DNA of 64,000 nucleotides from Diploscapter coronatus (GCA_964036155.1 OZ038423.1:3549249-3613248); one strand, 5' to 3'; positions 38,510-50,024 are shown, counted from the first letter of the stretch. Translations and numbers: made by a program. The notes: generated by a model not told the origin, from the letters alone.

Positions 38510-40109
38510 CTATTGCAAACTGGAATCCTGAGCCGGAGTTGTTAGGTCAGATTTGTTTACAAGTCCACTGCTATTCAATTGAACTTGATTATTTCTAAAT
38601 GTCGGTTTCTTGTAGAACTTGCGCAAAATGCTCAATAGAGCAGTTCGATAATCCCTAATGACGAGAAGAGTGACCCAAGCGTCTAGCAAAATATGCGATG
38701 AGAATAAAACGATAATAATATTTGACAAGAATTTTATTTCAATGCCAAACAATGGGCAGATGTATAGCATTCCAGCCGGCAGGAAAGCAGTAAACATTGG
38801 TAGGAACAGCTGGATCGTCAGAGCGCGGAAAAATTGCACTTGTAGCCTCTGTAGTCGCTTGCTCATCGTCGTATCGAGAACTTTGAATGCTCTGATCATT
38901 TTGAAGAAGATGCAGAACATTACGACTAACACAATGGCAATTAGGAGTAGCATAATCACAACAACCAACAAATCCTTTAACCGTGGAATCTTGGCATTTT
39001 GTTCGCCGTCCTATAATGAGAAAATTATTAGATTTAACTTACTCATTGAAATTTTTCATTTGAAAAATATCAATTATGATTAGGACCTCAAAGTACAAGC
39101 CAGTGAATACGTACACCTTGTCGACGTTGACGCTATAGGTTTCCATGAAATACCTTAATGAGATCTTCAATTTCTGACACAGATTTCTTCTAGACTATTT
39201 AATTCGACAATAACAGTATTTAATAAAAATGTCGAATATACTAGGCTTAAGCTTAAAAACCGAATAGATGATAAAATGCACCCTCTTACGTAATCTCGAT
39301 TGAGTCTATCCGACTTCAAGCCGAAAAACATCACCAGGCAGAAAGTAGACGAATACAGGGTAAATAGTCCGATCCAAACTAAATTCCTCGGAAAATGGAA
39401 CCAGCATAGATGTTGCTTCCTGCTAATTATTAATCGATTATCATATTCTTTTTATTTGTTTTTCGATGGTCAACGAATTTATTAGAGAAGTAAAAATAGA
39501 GTCTTACTGGCAGAGCACGAAATATCGATAAATGAAATGCAGCATGAGCAGGAAAATTGACATTGAATAGGCACCAGGAATGAGGCTAGTGACAATCTGT
39601 AGCTCGAATGGGGCATATCTGAGGAACGATGTTGCAAAGAATCCGTATGAATGACGCCAACAAAATGTCATCTGAATTTTGTTAGGTAGATTACACTTTA
39701 GGTAATTTTTAGCGGCACTAAATTTGCCTCATTCATACCGGCTGCACTGTCAAATCGAGTATGCTGTAGAAAATCGAGAAAATACCAAAACACATGATCA
39801 GATATTTGTACGTTCCGATTTCTGGAGCCGAGTAGCGATTAACTACGTAAACTAGCAGTGAGTTAGTAATAGTTGCCAGTGACATGAGAAGCTAAATTTG
39901 CAGTTACATGATAACGCTTTTATGTGGCTTATCCTCGATAGGAGTTTGCAACTTGCGCTAATTTTTGGAATGAAGTTAGGAATATGTAAGTCTAACATGT
40001 CATTCGTGATTCGCTTATCGAGTTATTTTGCTTAAAATATTTTTAAACTCACAGAAGTTATGGCATGGACAATTTCCAGATTACGGTAGACGTCGCCATT
40101 GTCCGCCAT
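38510..40109 (-). CDS. Seven-transmembrane chemoreceptor, Str/Srj class
   Basis: Six exons close to 363 aa: 40053-40109, 39739-39891, 39508-39671, 39290-39419, 39087-39173 and 38510-39010. Start is ATG at 40109 (MADNGDVYRNLEIVHAITS). Family signatures are GTYKYLIMCFGIFSIFYSIL followed by DLTVQP, LMLHFIYRYF in helix 3, FPRNLVWIGLFTLYSS, and the last helix DAWVTLLVIRDYRTAL, as in nematode Str receptors. These are G-protein-coupled receptors of sensory neurons in C. elegans; the ligand is unknown here. The C-terminal tail is Ser/Thr-rich. All splice sites are GT-AG and all phases fit, so the gene looks intact. Confidence 0.88.
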
Positions 40110-40604
40110 TGCTGATAAACAAAAGCTAAATATGCAAATACGGCAATTGCTAATGAACGAGGAACTTTCAAATAATATCTGCTGTTTGCAATGATTTGCT
40201 TGAGCTTACGAGTTTGTAGACCGAAAGAACAACTGCAAGGCTTACGAGTTTTTATCACAGTAAAGCTTTACGACTCAATGGATAATGCTTAATTTGCATA
40301 TAATGTATTTTCACGTATGATACCGATAAAAGGAAATTGAATACTTTTGCATATGAATATTTCCATAAATAATTCTATTTTAAAGTTCAGAGTTTAATAA
40401 AAGAAATGTGCTTTGTGTATAGGCAATTTCTACCCGTGCTTATGAAAACCGTAAAAGATTATGAATTTAAGAGTGAATATCAGGAAAAATCTAAGTCATA
40501 AGGAAGGAGTGCGGAACAAGGGGCCCGTCGATTTGACTGATTTTTACATCTTATAGTTTTTCACGCTGATTATCACGGCGTGGTTTTTTTTCATAAAAAT
40601 TATC

Positions 40605-41480
40605 AAGACGACGACGCTTCCGAACTGGAATCAAATATGTCTAAATAACACATGGACGTTTCAGAACAGAGATAAAAAATAATTAAAAAAGGCTACCTTT
40701 CAGGTTTTGAATTGAATTTATATCAAGGCCGATATAGTTTTGAATTGCTTTTAACAAATTTCAACGTCGATATCAATATTTACATGGTCATCTCATGAAA
40801 TTGTGCATAATGGGATATTGAATATTAGCTGATCCATAATCTGGGTGATGCAAAGTGGCTCAGAGTAATTTTTATGTGTTAGAAATGGACAAATAATACA
40901 TGAAAAGTGATTTGCACGAAATTATTCTTTCTTCTCTATTTTCAACCTCCCAGATTTCAGACGCGATGATGAACTTTATGTCCAGTATAGATGCCAAATT
41001 TTAACAATTCTTAAAATTCTGCATATGAAATTAAAAAATACTTCTCACAATAGCTGTTCATATAAGCCCCTTTTTCGATTGCTGTATTTTTATGTAGTTT
41101 GAAAGGTTTCAAATTATTGACTATTAGCCAAGTATCCCTCCAATCTCAAAGCATCGAATTTCTCGTAAATTTTCATATTAAAATCCTATACACACTGATA
41201 AGAAAGCAATATTGTAAAAAAGTTAAATAAGTTGCGAAAATATATGTTGAATTCAGGGAGATATTTTTAGGTTTTTTGTTATTGAGAATATCTAATCGTA
41301 AGGGCAAAATGCACAACTTTGAGAGGTTGCCTCCAATTTAAATATCGACTTAAGGATCAAAAAGTAATTCAAAACTATTTCTGCCTTGATATAAATTCAA
41401 TTCAAAACCTGAAAGGTAGCCTTTTTAATTATTTTTGATCTCAGCTCTGAAACGTCCAGCTCGAAAACGTCGCCGTCTCG
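40605..41480. mobile_element. Element with long terminal inverted repeats
   Basis: Arms at about 40607-40755 and 41355-41479 are inverted copies. A 44-bp core, starting AAAAAGGCTACCTTTCAGG and ending TATATCAAGGC, is identical on both sides. The left arm differs by an insertion of roughly 30 nt near its outer end. The interior (about 600 bp) has no open frame of note and contains copy C of the short dispersed repeat. This is a non-autonomous DNA transposon or foldback element. Confidence 0.75.
40911..40958 (+). repeat. Short dispersed repeat, copy C (partial)
   Basis: Shares TTGCACGA, ATTATTCTTTCTTC, ATTTTC and CCTCCCAGATTT with copies A and B. It lies inside the terminal-inverted-repeat element. 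Confidence 0.45.
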
Positions 41481-41693
41481 AATTTTACCTCCTCTTAGAT
41501 TTGCTCAACGTTTCCAAATGTCAACTTCACATTTGAAATGTCTTTTTGGAAACTGAGAATTTCAGCTATATTCTTACCGTAACGTGGCTAGTGAAGAGTT
41601 GGTGAAGTTAAATTGGCAAACATTTATTAATATCTTGAGATCAGGTGAAAATGGCATTTAGGTTTAAAAAAAAAACAAATAAAAAAATTAAAA

Positions 41694-43857
41694 TTAAATC
41701 ATTCTGCTTGAAGATAACTGCCAATTTTCTCTTGGCTGAATCGTTCGATTGTTCGATCTCTCAATAGCAGAAACGATAACTAAAATGTTTCAAGATGTTA
41801 AAATGATATGGAAAGGATAATTTTAACCTGTGACGGCATCATTCTTCTTTTTAATGCAAAATAGTTTAGTCATTGCAAATCGTCGGTAGTATTTATTAGA
41901 AGCGATCATCGCTAGTGTTCCTCGAATTTTTTATTTTATGAAAAGATTTCTCTATCGAATTCACTAAAGTACCTATTGCTCCATGATTTGAAACGGAAAT
42001 AACCATATTATTTGATAAATCTTAATGATGATATATTATATTATTATCAAAAACAAATTACTCGCAACAGAAAATGTTGCATAAATACTAAGTGTTAGAT
42101 GTGAATTGAGTATTTTAAAATATTCATTTTTCCGTCAAACTTATTCTTTAAATGAATTATATGCTATAAAGTTGGTTACCAAAAACAAGATAATTAATTC
42201 CAGCGTATCGAACTTATGTTCATATTTCAAGTGAATTAAAAAAAACTAGACGATTAAATTTTTTACCTACCTTGATTCACTTCTTCTAAGGCAAACCCAG
42301 AAAGGATTGGAATGGCTAAAGCAACAAATGGTATTGAAATCTGAATTTTTCGATTTTATTGGATAATTTTTGGTAATAGTTTTCTTAAAATTATCATAAA
42401 TTTATAAATTGATGATTGATGAAATATTAAATTTCTTACTTGAATGAATAATGAAACGAAAAACCTTCGTTGTAAGAGAATGGTTGATTTTGATGCCGTT
42501 ATCTTAGAACAAAATAGATTTTTAAGCGTCAAAGCGAAGAAGAACAATAAGATCTAAATCAATAACATATCAAAATTTAAATTTAAATAAGGATAAATTT
42601 GACAGAAATTAAGAATAGTTTCAGAATGATCAATATTTACTCGCTCGTTCAGATTTTTAAATTAATTTTACAGTTTATGTCTGCTGTCCTCTTCGCCCTA
42701 TTCCCAATTTGCAAACATCATTAATTTTGCTCACTCTAAATATTTTCAAAATAACCTACAATTGAAACAGAAGAAACGGCGACAATCATTCCCACATAAA
42801 TCCATCCATATTTTGCATATTCGGCGACAATTGAATGGCGATAAAACAGAGCATCGTATGGAGTTCCCCATTTCTGAAATAATAAATAACGAAATAAAGA
42901 TATTCATCCGATGTGCAAGACATGAAATTGGTTTTGCTGATAAAGAGTTTCAAGAAAAGAACAATTTTGGTGGCAACGAAGAGCTAATTATTGAATGAAA
43001 TAAAAATAGTTTTTTAACAAAAATTTTCATATCGACATTTGAATCACCTTAGCGAGTCGTAATTTTTCCTGATCTTGATTGAAAGAATACGGAATAAGTG
43101 GGATCCATCCTGTATTTAACATGAAAAAGTTAAATCCAGCTGTTAAAATTATTCGTCTTTTCGTTATTGTGCCACTACTTTTATCCATTTTTGAACATTG
43201 GTATCGATATTCGAATAAAACCATAATCGATGCAGAAACACCTAAAGCGAGTTATTTAGACAGAATATATTATTTTAAAATAGTAAAAGTAAAAGTGTTC
43301 TTCTAGTTTGTTTAAATAAATAGAGGTGCAAAGGCATGATGTGGTATCAGCAATTTTCATAATTAATTTGGCCGAGCCGAGTTTGAATGGAAACGAAAAT
43401 TTGCCAAGGCCACACAGTTGCCGAACCAAGGACGTGAACAAAGTTTCGGGCACGGATTACAACCTTGAGTTAAAAAAGTTAAACCTCCAATATTGGCCAG
43501 CCATGTGCACTCTTGAACAATAGTAGGAATTCCAAATAGATGATGATATAACCCGTCGGCAAATCCTGCTTTGTACGGCAAAAATGCTATTGGAGAAATT
43601 AGCAGAGTAGTGTTCAAATCAAGCGATAGACTGCTGAAATTGTATGATTTGTTTACAAATTTTTGAAATTTTCCAACATACAATATTTGATAAATAGTTA
43701 ATAAAATTTTATAATGTTTAGTCATTGTAATTGGTGAAGATTTTGCGATGCAATATAATCCAAATAGATTAATCGGTAAGCTTACTGCCCCAACAATACG
43801 TAAATTAACGAAATAATATCCTGGATCCAATTGAATAACCGTAATGTTTTCGTCCAT
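41694..43857 (-). CDS. Seven-transmembrane chemoreceptor, Sri/Srh class
   Basis: Eight exons close to 331 aa: 43682-43857, 43485-43633, 43048-43241, 42760-42873, 42440-42553, 42271-42340, 41828-41920 and 41694-41779. It starts MDENITVIQLDPGYYF, then helix 1 GAVSLPINLFGLYCI and ITMTKHYKILL, typical of Sri/Srh receptors. Later come LPYKAGFADGLYHHLFG, SASIMVLFEYRYQC, ILLFFFALTL and the last segment TLAMIASNKYYRRFAM. All junctions are GT-AG and in phase. The last exon encodes a basic, polar tail. Assignment between the Sri and Srh classes is uncertain without alignment. A stray copy of the last-exon start is found at 44231-44270. Confidence 0.82.
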
Positions 43858-44230
43858 AATTTAGCAGAATAAAATAAAATCTCGTGAAAAAATACGAAAT
43901 GATTACAAAGGCAAAGATTGCTGAGTTCATGCGATACTTCTGATATTTTAATTGCCTTTAAATCTATCATTGGTGAAAAATTTGAGAATTGACTCTTCTG
44001 AAAAACTTTAATTTCAATTTGAAATTTAGATTTTCACCTGTACCCTAAATACGTGATGTTGAGTGAAAATAGGGTCATAGCTTAGTCGTTGAAGCTTATT
44101 TCCTACACAATATAGAATCTATTTCTAAGTAAGAAAAACAAAAATCGACAATTTTATATTATAAAAATTATTATATAACTAAAAAAAATATTTTTTTCGC
44201 AAATATCATTTATCTCTTGTTTGGATTATG

Positions 44231-44270
44231 TTACTATTCGATCTTTCGATGAAAAACGATAACTAAAATG
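44231..44270 (-). pseudogene. Relic copy of the last exon of the Sri/Srh receptor
   Basis: On the minus strand, TTTTAGTTATCGTTT followed by GAAAGATCGAA matches the acceptor and start of the receptor's last exon (41779 downward). A TAG follows after ten codons. No other receptor exons were found next to it, so it marks a decayed tandem duplicate. Confidence 0.4.
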
Positions 44271-44308
44271 GCGGGTTTTGTGTTAGTGATACAAAAATAT
44301 AATAATTA

Positions 44309-44578
44309 CTACTTCTGGGGGAATATTTGATATTCGATAAATTGTTGTGATTCCCTTAAAATCGTTCTATATGATATCAGAAGCGACGAAGCCGGGACAA
44401 TAAATCTCAGACTTCTGTAATAGTCGTGAAAAGTGAGCACGCAGTATATTAGTATATCTCCATTAGCCACATTGCCAAAAATCACAGGATAATTACGCGT
44501 GGTCCTCCTTACATAGTTAATTACGCGGCCAATAAAATGAAATAAAATCTCCGCCGACAGCCTGCTGATATATGACAT
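44309..44578 (-). CDS. Uncharacterised 89-residue open frame
   Basis: Uninterrupted from ATG at 44578 to TAG at 44309. It starts MSYISRLSAEILFHFIGRVI and contains FHDYYRSLRFIVPASSLLIS. No domain is recognised. It sits between two chemoreceptor-like pieces and may be a real small gene, part of a decayed receptor, or chance. Confidence 0.25.
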   Translation of the reverse strand: MSYISRLSAEILFHFIGRVINYVRRTTRNYPVIFGNVANGDILIYCVLTFHDYYRSLRFIVPASSLLISYRTILRESQQFIEYQIFPQK

Positions 44579-45187
44579 TCATGAAACGCATTCATTGTTC
44601 AACGATTAATATTTTTAATTCGTGCCTCTTTTAGTTTATTGGAGAATAGATTGCCCTTAATTTCATGTGAATCATCAAACCCGATTAGGGCTGGAATTTG
44701 TCGACATTTATCACTACATCATGCCTGATCTCTCGAACGATGATGTGATAGATTCAAGTGATTCATTCCTGGTACATTCTAGTCCAAAAATCAGTATTTA
44801 TTATTGAAAAATATATGAACTTGGATTTTCACCAATGAAACTATAGTGGAGTAGTGAGAAAAACCATCATTTTGGCATAATAAATTAAATAGATAGTCAT
44901 ATTTTATATACTAAAAACGTTTCGTCATTTCACGTTACGCTATTCCGTCATTACGCCATTTACAAACTGCCTACTTTTCAAACTCAATGATGACTGATGG
45001 CTTGAACAGAAGAGATGTATCGTTCTCTGCCTTTCTGTTGAGTGTAGTTCTTCGAGAGACAGATTCCAATGACGACAAAAATTTGGACTGAAAACTCAGT
45101 TTATTGGTCCATTTTAGAGTAATATTTGGTCCTAAATCTGGAGGGTGCAAAATTGTGTACGGTTATTTTTATGATTAAAAATGAAGT

Positions 45188-45255
45188 AATAGCACGCGCA
45201 AAAGGAGAGACTGGCCTAAAATAATTCTTTTCTTCATTTTCGGTCTCCCAGATTT
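45188..45255 (+). repeat. Short dispersed repeat, copy B
   Basis: Reads AATAGCACGCGCAAAAGG, GAGACTGGCCTAAAATAATT, TTTCTTCATTTTCGGTCTCC and CAGATTTT; see copy A at 35949-36026. It lies just beyond the recognised 3' part of the small membrane-protein gene. Confidence 0.5.
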
Positions 45256-45322
45256 TGAACTCTTCAATAAAACACCCATTGGGTACATAAACTTATCTGG
45301 AAAATCAATAAATATTTCTTAC

Positions 45323-46045
45323 AGATGGTAATAGCAGTTGCGACAAATATTCCAACGATAAATTCTTCCAGCATGATCGTTCCATTAATTTTCACCTCTA
45401 AAGTTACGAGAAATCTTGATAAAGTTCATCTAGGTATTTCATTCGTGGCAATTGTTTTGATAATGGCTGAAGAACCTACTGATCAATGCGATCATAAACA
45501 GAGCATATCCTGCACCGATTAAAAGGAGATAAATTGTCTAAGATTGAAATTTTTTGAAAGAAAAGCTTCAAATCCCACGTTTAGGAAGAGACTAAACCAT
45601 CGAATACATTGAACAGCCTTCCATGCGCCGATTATCGTGATCAGACCAATTAGAATCTGAAATTCAATTATTATGATTTGCAAGAAACAATGACGTTCCT
45701 ACTCCAATTCCATTCAGAATAATTACGACAACTGAGATGATTCGAATTTCTTCATATCGACTGTTAATAAAATCTTTGCCATCATTAATTAGATCGCTGA
45801 ATAAGAGAATCGACAAAATCGATAGGACGATTTCAATAGCGACCAGATTTGTGAGCCAGATCTGAAGTTTAGATTAATTGATAAAACTAGAAATCATTTG
45901 AAAGTCGACACCTTTTTGATCAAAAATATATGATTTTTTTTTCTCAAAAGTAAAGAACACAGTTAAGTTAGGTAATGCCAAATAGAGAAGATCACGAGAA
46001 ACTAACCCTGGCATCGCAGCACAAGATTTTCGGTATTCGAGCCAT
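45323..46045 (-). CDS. Small protein with four to five membrane segments, 3' end not resolved
   Basis: Five exons join in phase: 46007-46045, 45703-45861, 45579-45656, 45480-45537 and 45323-45397. The start is MARIPKILCCDAR, a short cytosolic head with a CC pair. Hydrophobic segments follow: NLVAIEIVLSILSILLF, RIISVVVIILNGIG, ILIGLITIIGAWKAVQ, IYLLLIGAGYALFMIAL and FIVGIFVATAITI. This layout resembles small nematode LAPTM-like or tetraspan proteins, but no diagnostic motif is present. A donor (ATCT/GTAAGA at 45322) implies at least one more exon, which could run into the dispersed repeat at 45188-45255. Confidence 0.6.
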
Positions 46046-46493
46046 TTTCGGCTGAAATTCAATTAAGAATTAATTTGTCAAAAATATTTTCTATCGAAAA
46101 CGTCATCGATGAATCGTCAAAAATGCATAAAGCGCTGAAAAAGCAGAACACACATTGAGCAATTGTGATTCAGAGAAAAAGAAACAATAACAAATTAAGG
46201 AAAAGCAAGAAAATTAATTCTAGACATAAGTATGTGTTTGAAAATGATTTATCGATATTTACAAAATTAACATAAGCATCAATTGACTTTATGAAGTGTT
46301 TTGTTGGACAATAGCTAAACTGCTGAAAGAAAATGTTTATCAAATTTCGTTAATCATTTATTCCGAATTAAATTACATGGCCTAAATAATATTGAAAAAG
46401 TTGATTCTGTCATAACATTCCCAATTATCAGTATAAACTAAAAGAGAAAAAGTTAATTAATCAGATTTCGAGTCTATCTATGCATTACTCATC

Positions 46494-46652
46494 TCAATGC
46501 TCGACGAAATAACGAACATTCAGTCTACAATTACCGATTTGAAAATGAACCAATAATTTCACCTTCAAAATTTATCGACACTTTCGTTCCATCAGGTTTC
46601 TCAATCATATTCGCTGCATCTTCATCATATTCGAATTCAATCACGGCTATAT
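46494..46652 (-). pseudogene. Decayed duplicate of the last RRM exons
   Basis: Two exon-like blocks, 46563-46652 (AVIEFEYDEDAANMIEKPDG) and 46494-46538 (IGNCRLNVRYFVEH, stop), match the last exons of the RRM gene 400 bp upstream (GVILFEKDHEAA; IGNRKLNVRYYVN). The acceptor of the last block reads TTTCAA instead of TTTCAG. Either this is a broken tandem copy or an alternative 3' end using another site. Confidence 0.6.
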
Positions 46653-46931
46653 CTACAGATTGGCAAATTTTGAGCAGAAATTATAAGCATCAGTTGACTG
46701 AAATGAAGAAAAGTGAACCATACAAAACAATCTCTTCTTTCTTTCTTTCGTTCGGTAAATGACTTTTTTCAGCTTCTAAGAAAGGACAAATGTGAAGATC
46801 GACAATTATAATCAATTCTCAAGTTTCTGTTGTTCGTTTATATTTGCCTGATTTATATTAAGTTTTCAATTAAGAATCTTTCTACACAATTTATTTACAT
46901 TTTATACGTGTTTTAACAAAATAGGAAAATT

Positions 46932-47005
46932 AGGCCCACTGTAGTTCCCACCCTCTTTTGGGAAATAGTATGAGAAAAGAGAAAAGGCGGGAACTATAAG
47001 GGGCC
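46932..47005. mobile_element. Small MITE-like inverted repeat
   Basis: GGCCCACTGTAGTTCCCACC faces GGCGGGAACTATAAGGGGCC across about 35 nt. It lies between the RRM gene and its decayed duplicate. Confidence 0.5.
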
Positions 47006-47069
47006 AAAAGTTACAATTAATGTGCATCAATGATAAAAATTTTAATTGGTACGAAAAATCATGAAATCC

Positions 47070-48803
47070 TTAGCTATGACCATAGTTAACGTAATACCGA
47101 ACATTTAGCTTGCGGTTACCAATCTGAAAGTCTCTCGCTTTTTTTATTAAAACTAGATTTTACCATTGTCCCATTCAGCGCATTCAAAGCTGCGGCTGCC
47201 TCATGGTCCTTTTCGAACAGAATTACTCCGCCAGGTGGTTTATCACCTTTTCCAGATTGAAGCTGAGAAAATTCATTCAATGCTTTCAATGGGTGAGAAA
47301 TTTTACCCTCGCCTCCTTGATATTTCCAAACTTTGAAAACATTTGGTGTAGTGACATGTCGGTGACGGAATCTGGCAGATAGGTGATGAAGAGCTTGTTC
47401 TAAAGCAATTTGTAGGAGAAGTTCAGATAATTCTGCTTACCTTCAACGTCTGACCTCCTTGTTTTTGCTTTCCTTTCTGGTTTTCACCTGGGTTGTTATA
47501 CTGGCGATTCTGATTTCCTTTTCCAGAGTATCCCTGCTGATGCTGCTGAAAGTGATTATTTGCAGAAGATATCGCTTTAACCTACTGGATTTGGAGAATA
47601 AGGAGGTGGCGCTGTCTGCATCATAGGATCCATCTGAGCGAACTGCATCGGCTGCATCATCGTTGGATTGGCTGCCGACATTAGGTAGCTGGGAGGTTGA
47701 GCCACAACTTGAGGCATTTGGGTCACTGGAACGTAAACCACTTGGCCTCCTTGCTGCTGAACTGGCGCCATTGCTATCATCGGAGTCTGAGGTGGCTGAG
47801 CCTGAAGATTACGCATAACTATAGGATCATACATTGCGCACTGACTGTAAACAATGGCTGAGGAACTGGTTGCTGATTTTGATTACCTTGATTCTGTTGC
47901 TTGGGGCTGAAGGTGCTCATTTTACGACGATTATGAACGAATTTCTTACTTCTTCTGAGCCTTCTGTTGCTGCTGTTGGTTTGGTTGGTTTGCAGGCCTA
48001 TTTTGTTGTCCTTTCTGATTCTGATTCTTGTTACCCTGCTGCTGTTGTATTGGTGGTTTCTGTGTTGCAGCAGGAGGAGGCCGAGCTCCTGAATGGTGCT
48101 TCATAATTCTTCATGAATCAGATCTCTTACCTGCATTTGGCTTTGCCTGAGGTGGTTTCTGCTGATTTGGTTGAGGTTGTGCTGGTTTCTTCATCATGTA
48201 CGCCAGTTGTAGCTGGCTAGTCTTGTACTGCAACATCATTTTAAGGGCTTTCAAAAATTGATTAACGCCATCAGCTTACCCACACTCCATGCATGTCTTT
48301 CAATACCAATTCGCTGAATTCCGGCTTCTTGAAATGAATTTGGGCTTCGCATTTGTCTGGTTTCACCTGAAAAGTAAACATTTTTTATATTTCATGATTG
48401 AAATTTCCCTACTGTAATCTGATGGATGCCAGGAAATCTGGCTTCAGGGAAGAGGCGTTCCACTTCTTCTTTCGTAACACCACCGGGCAATCCTCTGACG
48501 ACCAGAATGAGACGATTGATCTAAAGCTTTTAAGTTGTAAAGTGAAAGTACTTCCTTTCTTACTTGGTCATCCTGTTGGCTGGAGGATATTTGTTGATTC
48601 TTCTGTTCTTCAGCTTGAAGTCGATTTTTCAGTTCCTGGTTTTCCAGGTGAAGCTTCGCTAGTTGTTCAATAGCAGCTAAAATTCTCTCATCTAGAAAAT
48701 AACGTTATCACTAATTCCTTCGACTCTGTATCGAATATTGAAGCTTGACGATTTCTCTTTAAAATATGAGATTTCCCTTACCTTGTGTTAGTTTTGCATC
48801 CAT
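47070..48803 (-). CDS. RNA-binding protein with coiled coil, two RRMs and Gln/Pro/Met-rich linker
   Basis: Twelve exons close to 395 aa from ATG at 48803 (MDAKLTQDERILAAIEQLAK) to TAA at 47070. A short coiled coil (LENQELKNRLQAEEQ) precedes RRM1 (LILVVRGLPGGVTKEEVERL, then QIHFKKPEFSELVLKD). A long linker follows, rich in Gln and Asn (NQNQKGQQNRPANQPNQQQQ), then Pro and Met. RRM2 is at the end (KLFITYLPDSVTDMSLHQMF, VILFEKDHEAAAALNALNGT, LNVRYYVN). RRM proteins bind single-stranded RNA; the low-complexity linker could favour assembly into granules (inference). The exon may extend to 48852, adding TDCPCCKKKN upstream of the chosen Met; a TTTAG at 48853 could instead be a trans-splice site. The linker junction 47867/47801 uses a donor CCA/GTTCCT and is the least certain. 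Confidence 0.82.
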
Positions 48804-49204
48804 GAACGAATTCTTTTTCTTGCAGCAAGGACAGTCGGTCTGATTTTGATTGCTAAATAGAAAAAATCGATATTCAGATTATGGAAAAGAGCCTGTTATG
48901 AGTAGATATTATCAGGTCACAGAGGGAAGAATCAAATTTGAATCTCTATGATCAGGTGATAAGAAAATGTTCCCTGGATTATTTGCACATGAGAAAGCTG
49001 TTTGATAAAATTACAAACTCAGTATTGATTATTTTTCCCCATTAAAAATGAAATTCATTCGTTATTATCTATCAAGTATTCTAGAGTTGAATTGATAAAG
49101 CAGTATGATGAGCCGGTATTGATTACTGGTTCGACCAGAACTCTTCTATGAAGGGTTGTAAAATGAGTAATAATTCGACGAACCTAAAGATAAAATCCGA
49201 GAAA

Positions 49205-49334
49205 AGGCAATTCGAAAATGGTATTCCAACATTCTAAGGTTAAGATAAGGTAAGATAGATAATTTTGCTTTTCACATTTTTATGCTATTTTTAATCGAAT
49301 GTTGGTATGTTGGAATATCCTCTCCGAATTGCCT
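49205..49334. mobile_element. 130-bp MITE-like element
   Basis: Left end AGGCAATTCGAAAATGG then TATTCCAACATTC; the right end, read on the minus strand, is AGGCAATTCGGAGAGGA then TATTCCAACATACC. Imperfect terminal repeats of about 30 bp. Confidence 0.55.
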
Positions 49335-49439
49335 GTAAAAGTGAACAGGATGCTTGAAAGAGCGCGTTTGAGTGAGCTCGCGTTCTCCTTTCTGCTCCTT
49401 TTTGCCAAATCGATAAGGCTGTGATACGTAACATTAGAG

Positions 49440-49720
49440 AAAGATGTGTTTTGATTACACTTTCTATTTCTCTCGCTCTCTCTCCCTCGAAGATAGATAA
49501 AAGGCAGCTGTAGAGTTAGTCTTGAGCTTTTGTCTTAATATTGGAGTGCCCCGTATGAATAAAGTCATTATGTAAATCTACATCGATAAGGACATAAATC
49601 TGCACCCCTTCCATCTGAGGAGTAGCCACTCAGTCGACGGGTGATCGATATACCCGGTGTGACGTGATGTGTGAAAGGCAAGGGCCCTTGGCTCAGTTCT
49701 TCGCGACATTAGGAAAAAGA
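49440..49720 (+). mobile_element. Possible solo LTR remnant
   Basis: A pyrimidine-rich CTCTCTCTCC tract is followed by ATAAAAGGCAGC (TATA-like), then AATAAAG within 80 bp and a GC-richer tail. This is the order of promoter, R and polyadenylation signal in a retroviral-type LTR. No second copy, coding region or clear TG..CA ends were found, so the call is weak. Confidence 0.2.
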
Positions 49721-49850
49721 AATCAATGGGTCTTATTTACTCACAAAATAAGGGCTCGTTCACATTTCTTTTTTCTATCACTGACGTAAGCAAAACCTCA
49801 AATATTTTCTTTATTTATTGAATTCTGATAAAGTCTTAAAAGGAAAATGA

Positions 49851-50024
49851 TTACATCATAATCTGCACACAAGATTGACAAATCGTAAAACCACAGGCAT
49901 TGCAACATTTCGGTGTTCGAATTGTGTCTAAATTTGAATAAGCAATAACAAATAGAAATACATTTTCGATAGACTTACTGAATGAGTTACAGCATTTGGG
50001 ACATTTCGAAGATTCGTTACCCAT
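49851..50024 (-). CDS. Cysteine-rich mini-protein, 40 aa, zinc-binding type
   Basis: Two exons, 49979-50024 and 49851-49927, joined in phase by a GT-AG intron of 51 nt. The product starts MGNESSKCPKCCNSF and contains CCNACGFTICQSC before ending QIMM and TAA. Cysteines are spaced C-x2-CC, then CC-x2-C-x4-C-x2-C, matching the first half of FYVE/RING-like zinc ribbons. MG-NES-S fits an N-myristoylation signal. The gene is too small for routine ORF calling. It has no recognised homologue, but the neighbouring RRM gene has a similar CPCC motif just upstream of its chosen start. Function unknown; it could be a membrane-associated adaptor. Confidence 0.6.
   Translation of the reverse strand: MGNESSKCPKCCNSFSKSIENVFLFVIAYSNLDTIRTPKCCNACGFTICQSCVQIMM

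Larger units (their letters stand above)
48853..49850. other. Intergenic, with mobile-element remnants
   Basis: Holds the inverted-repeat element at 49205-49334 and an LTR-like stretch at 49440-49720; otherwise no coding evidence. Confidence 0.4.

Noticed and set aside
43363..43480. CNPCPKLCSRPW-type cysteine-rich stretch
   Set aside because: It lies in an intron of the Sri/Srh receptor; the direct join 43485 to 43241 keeps phase and membrane topology.
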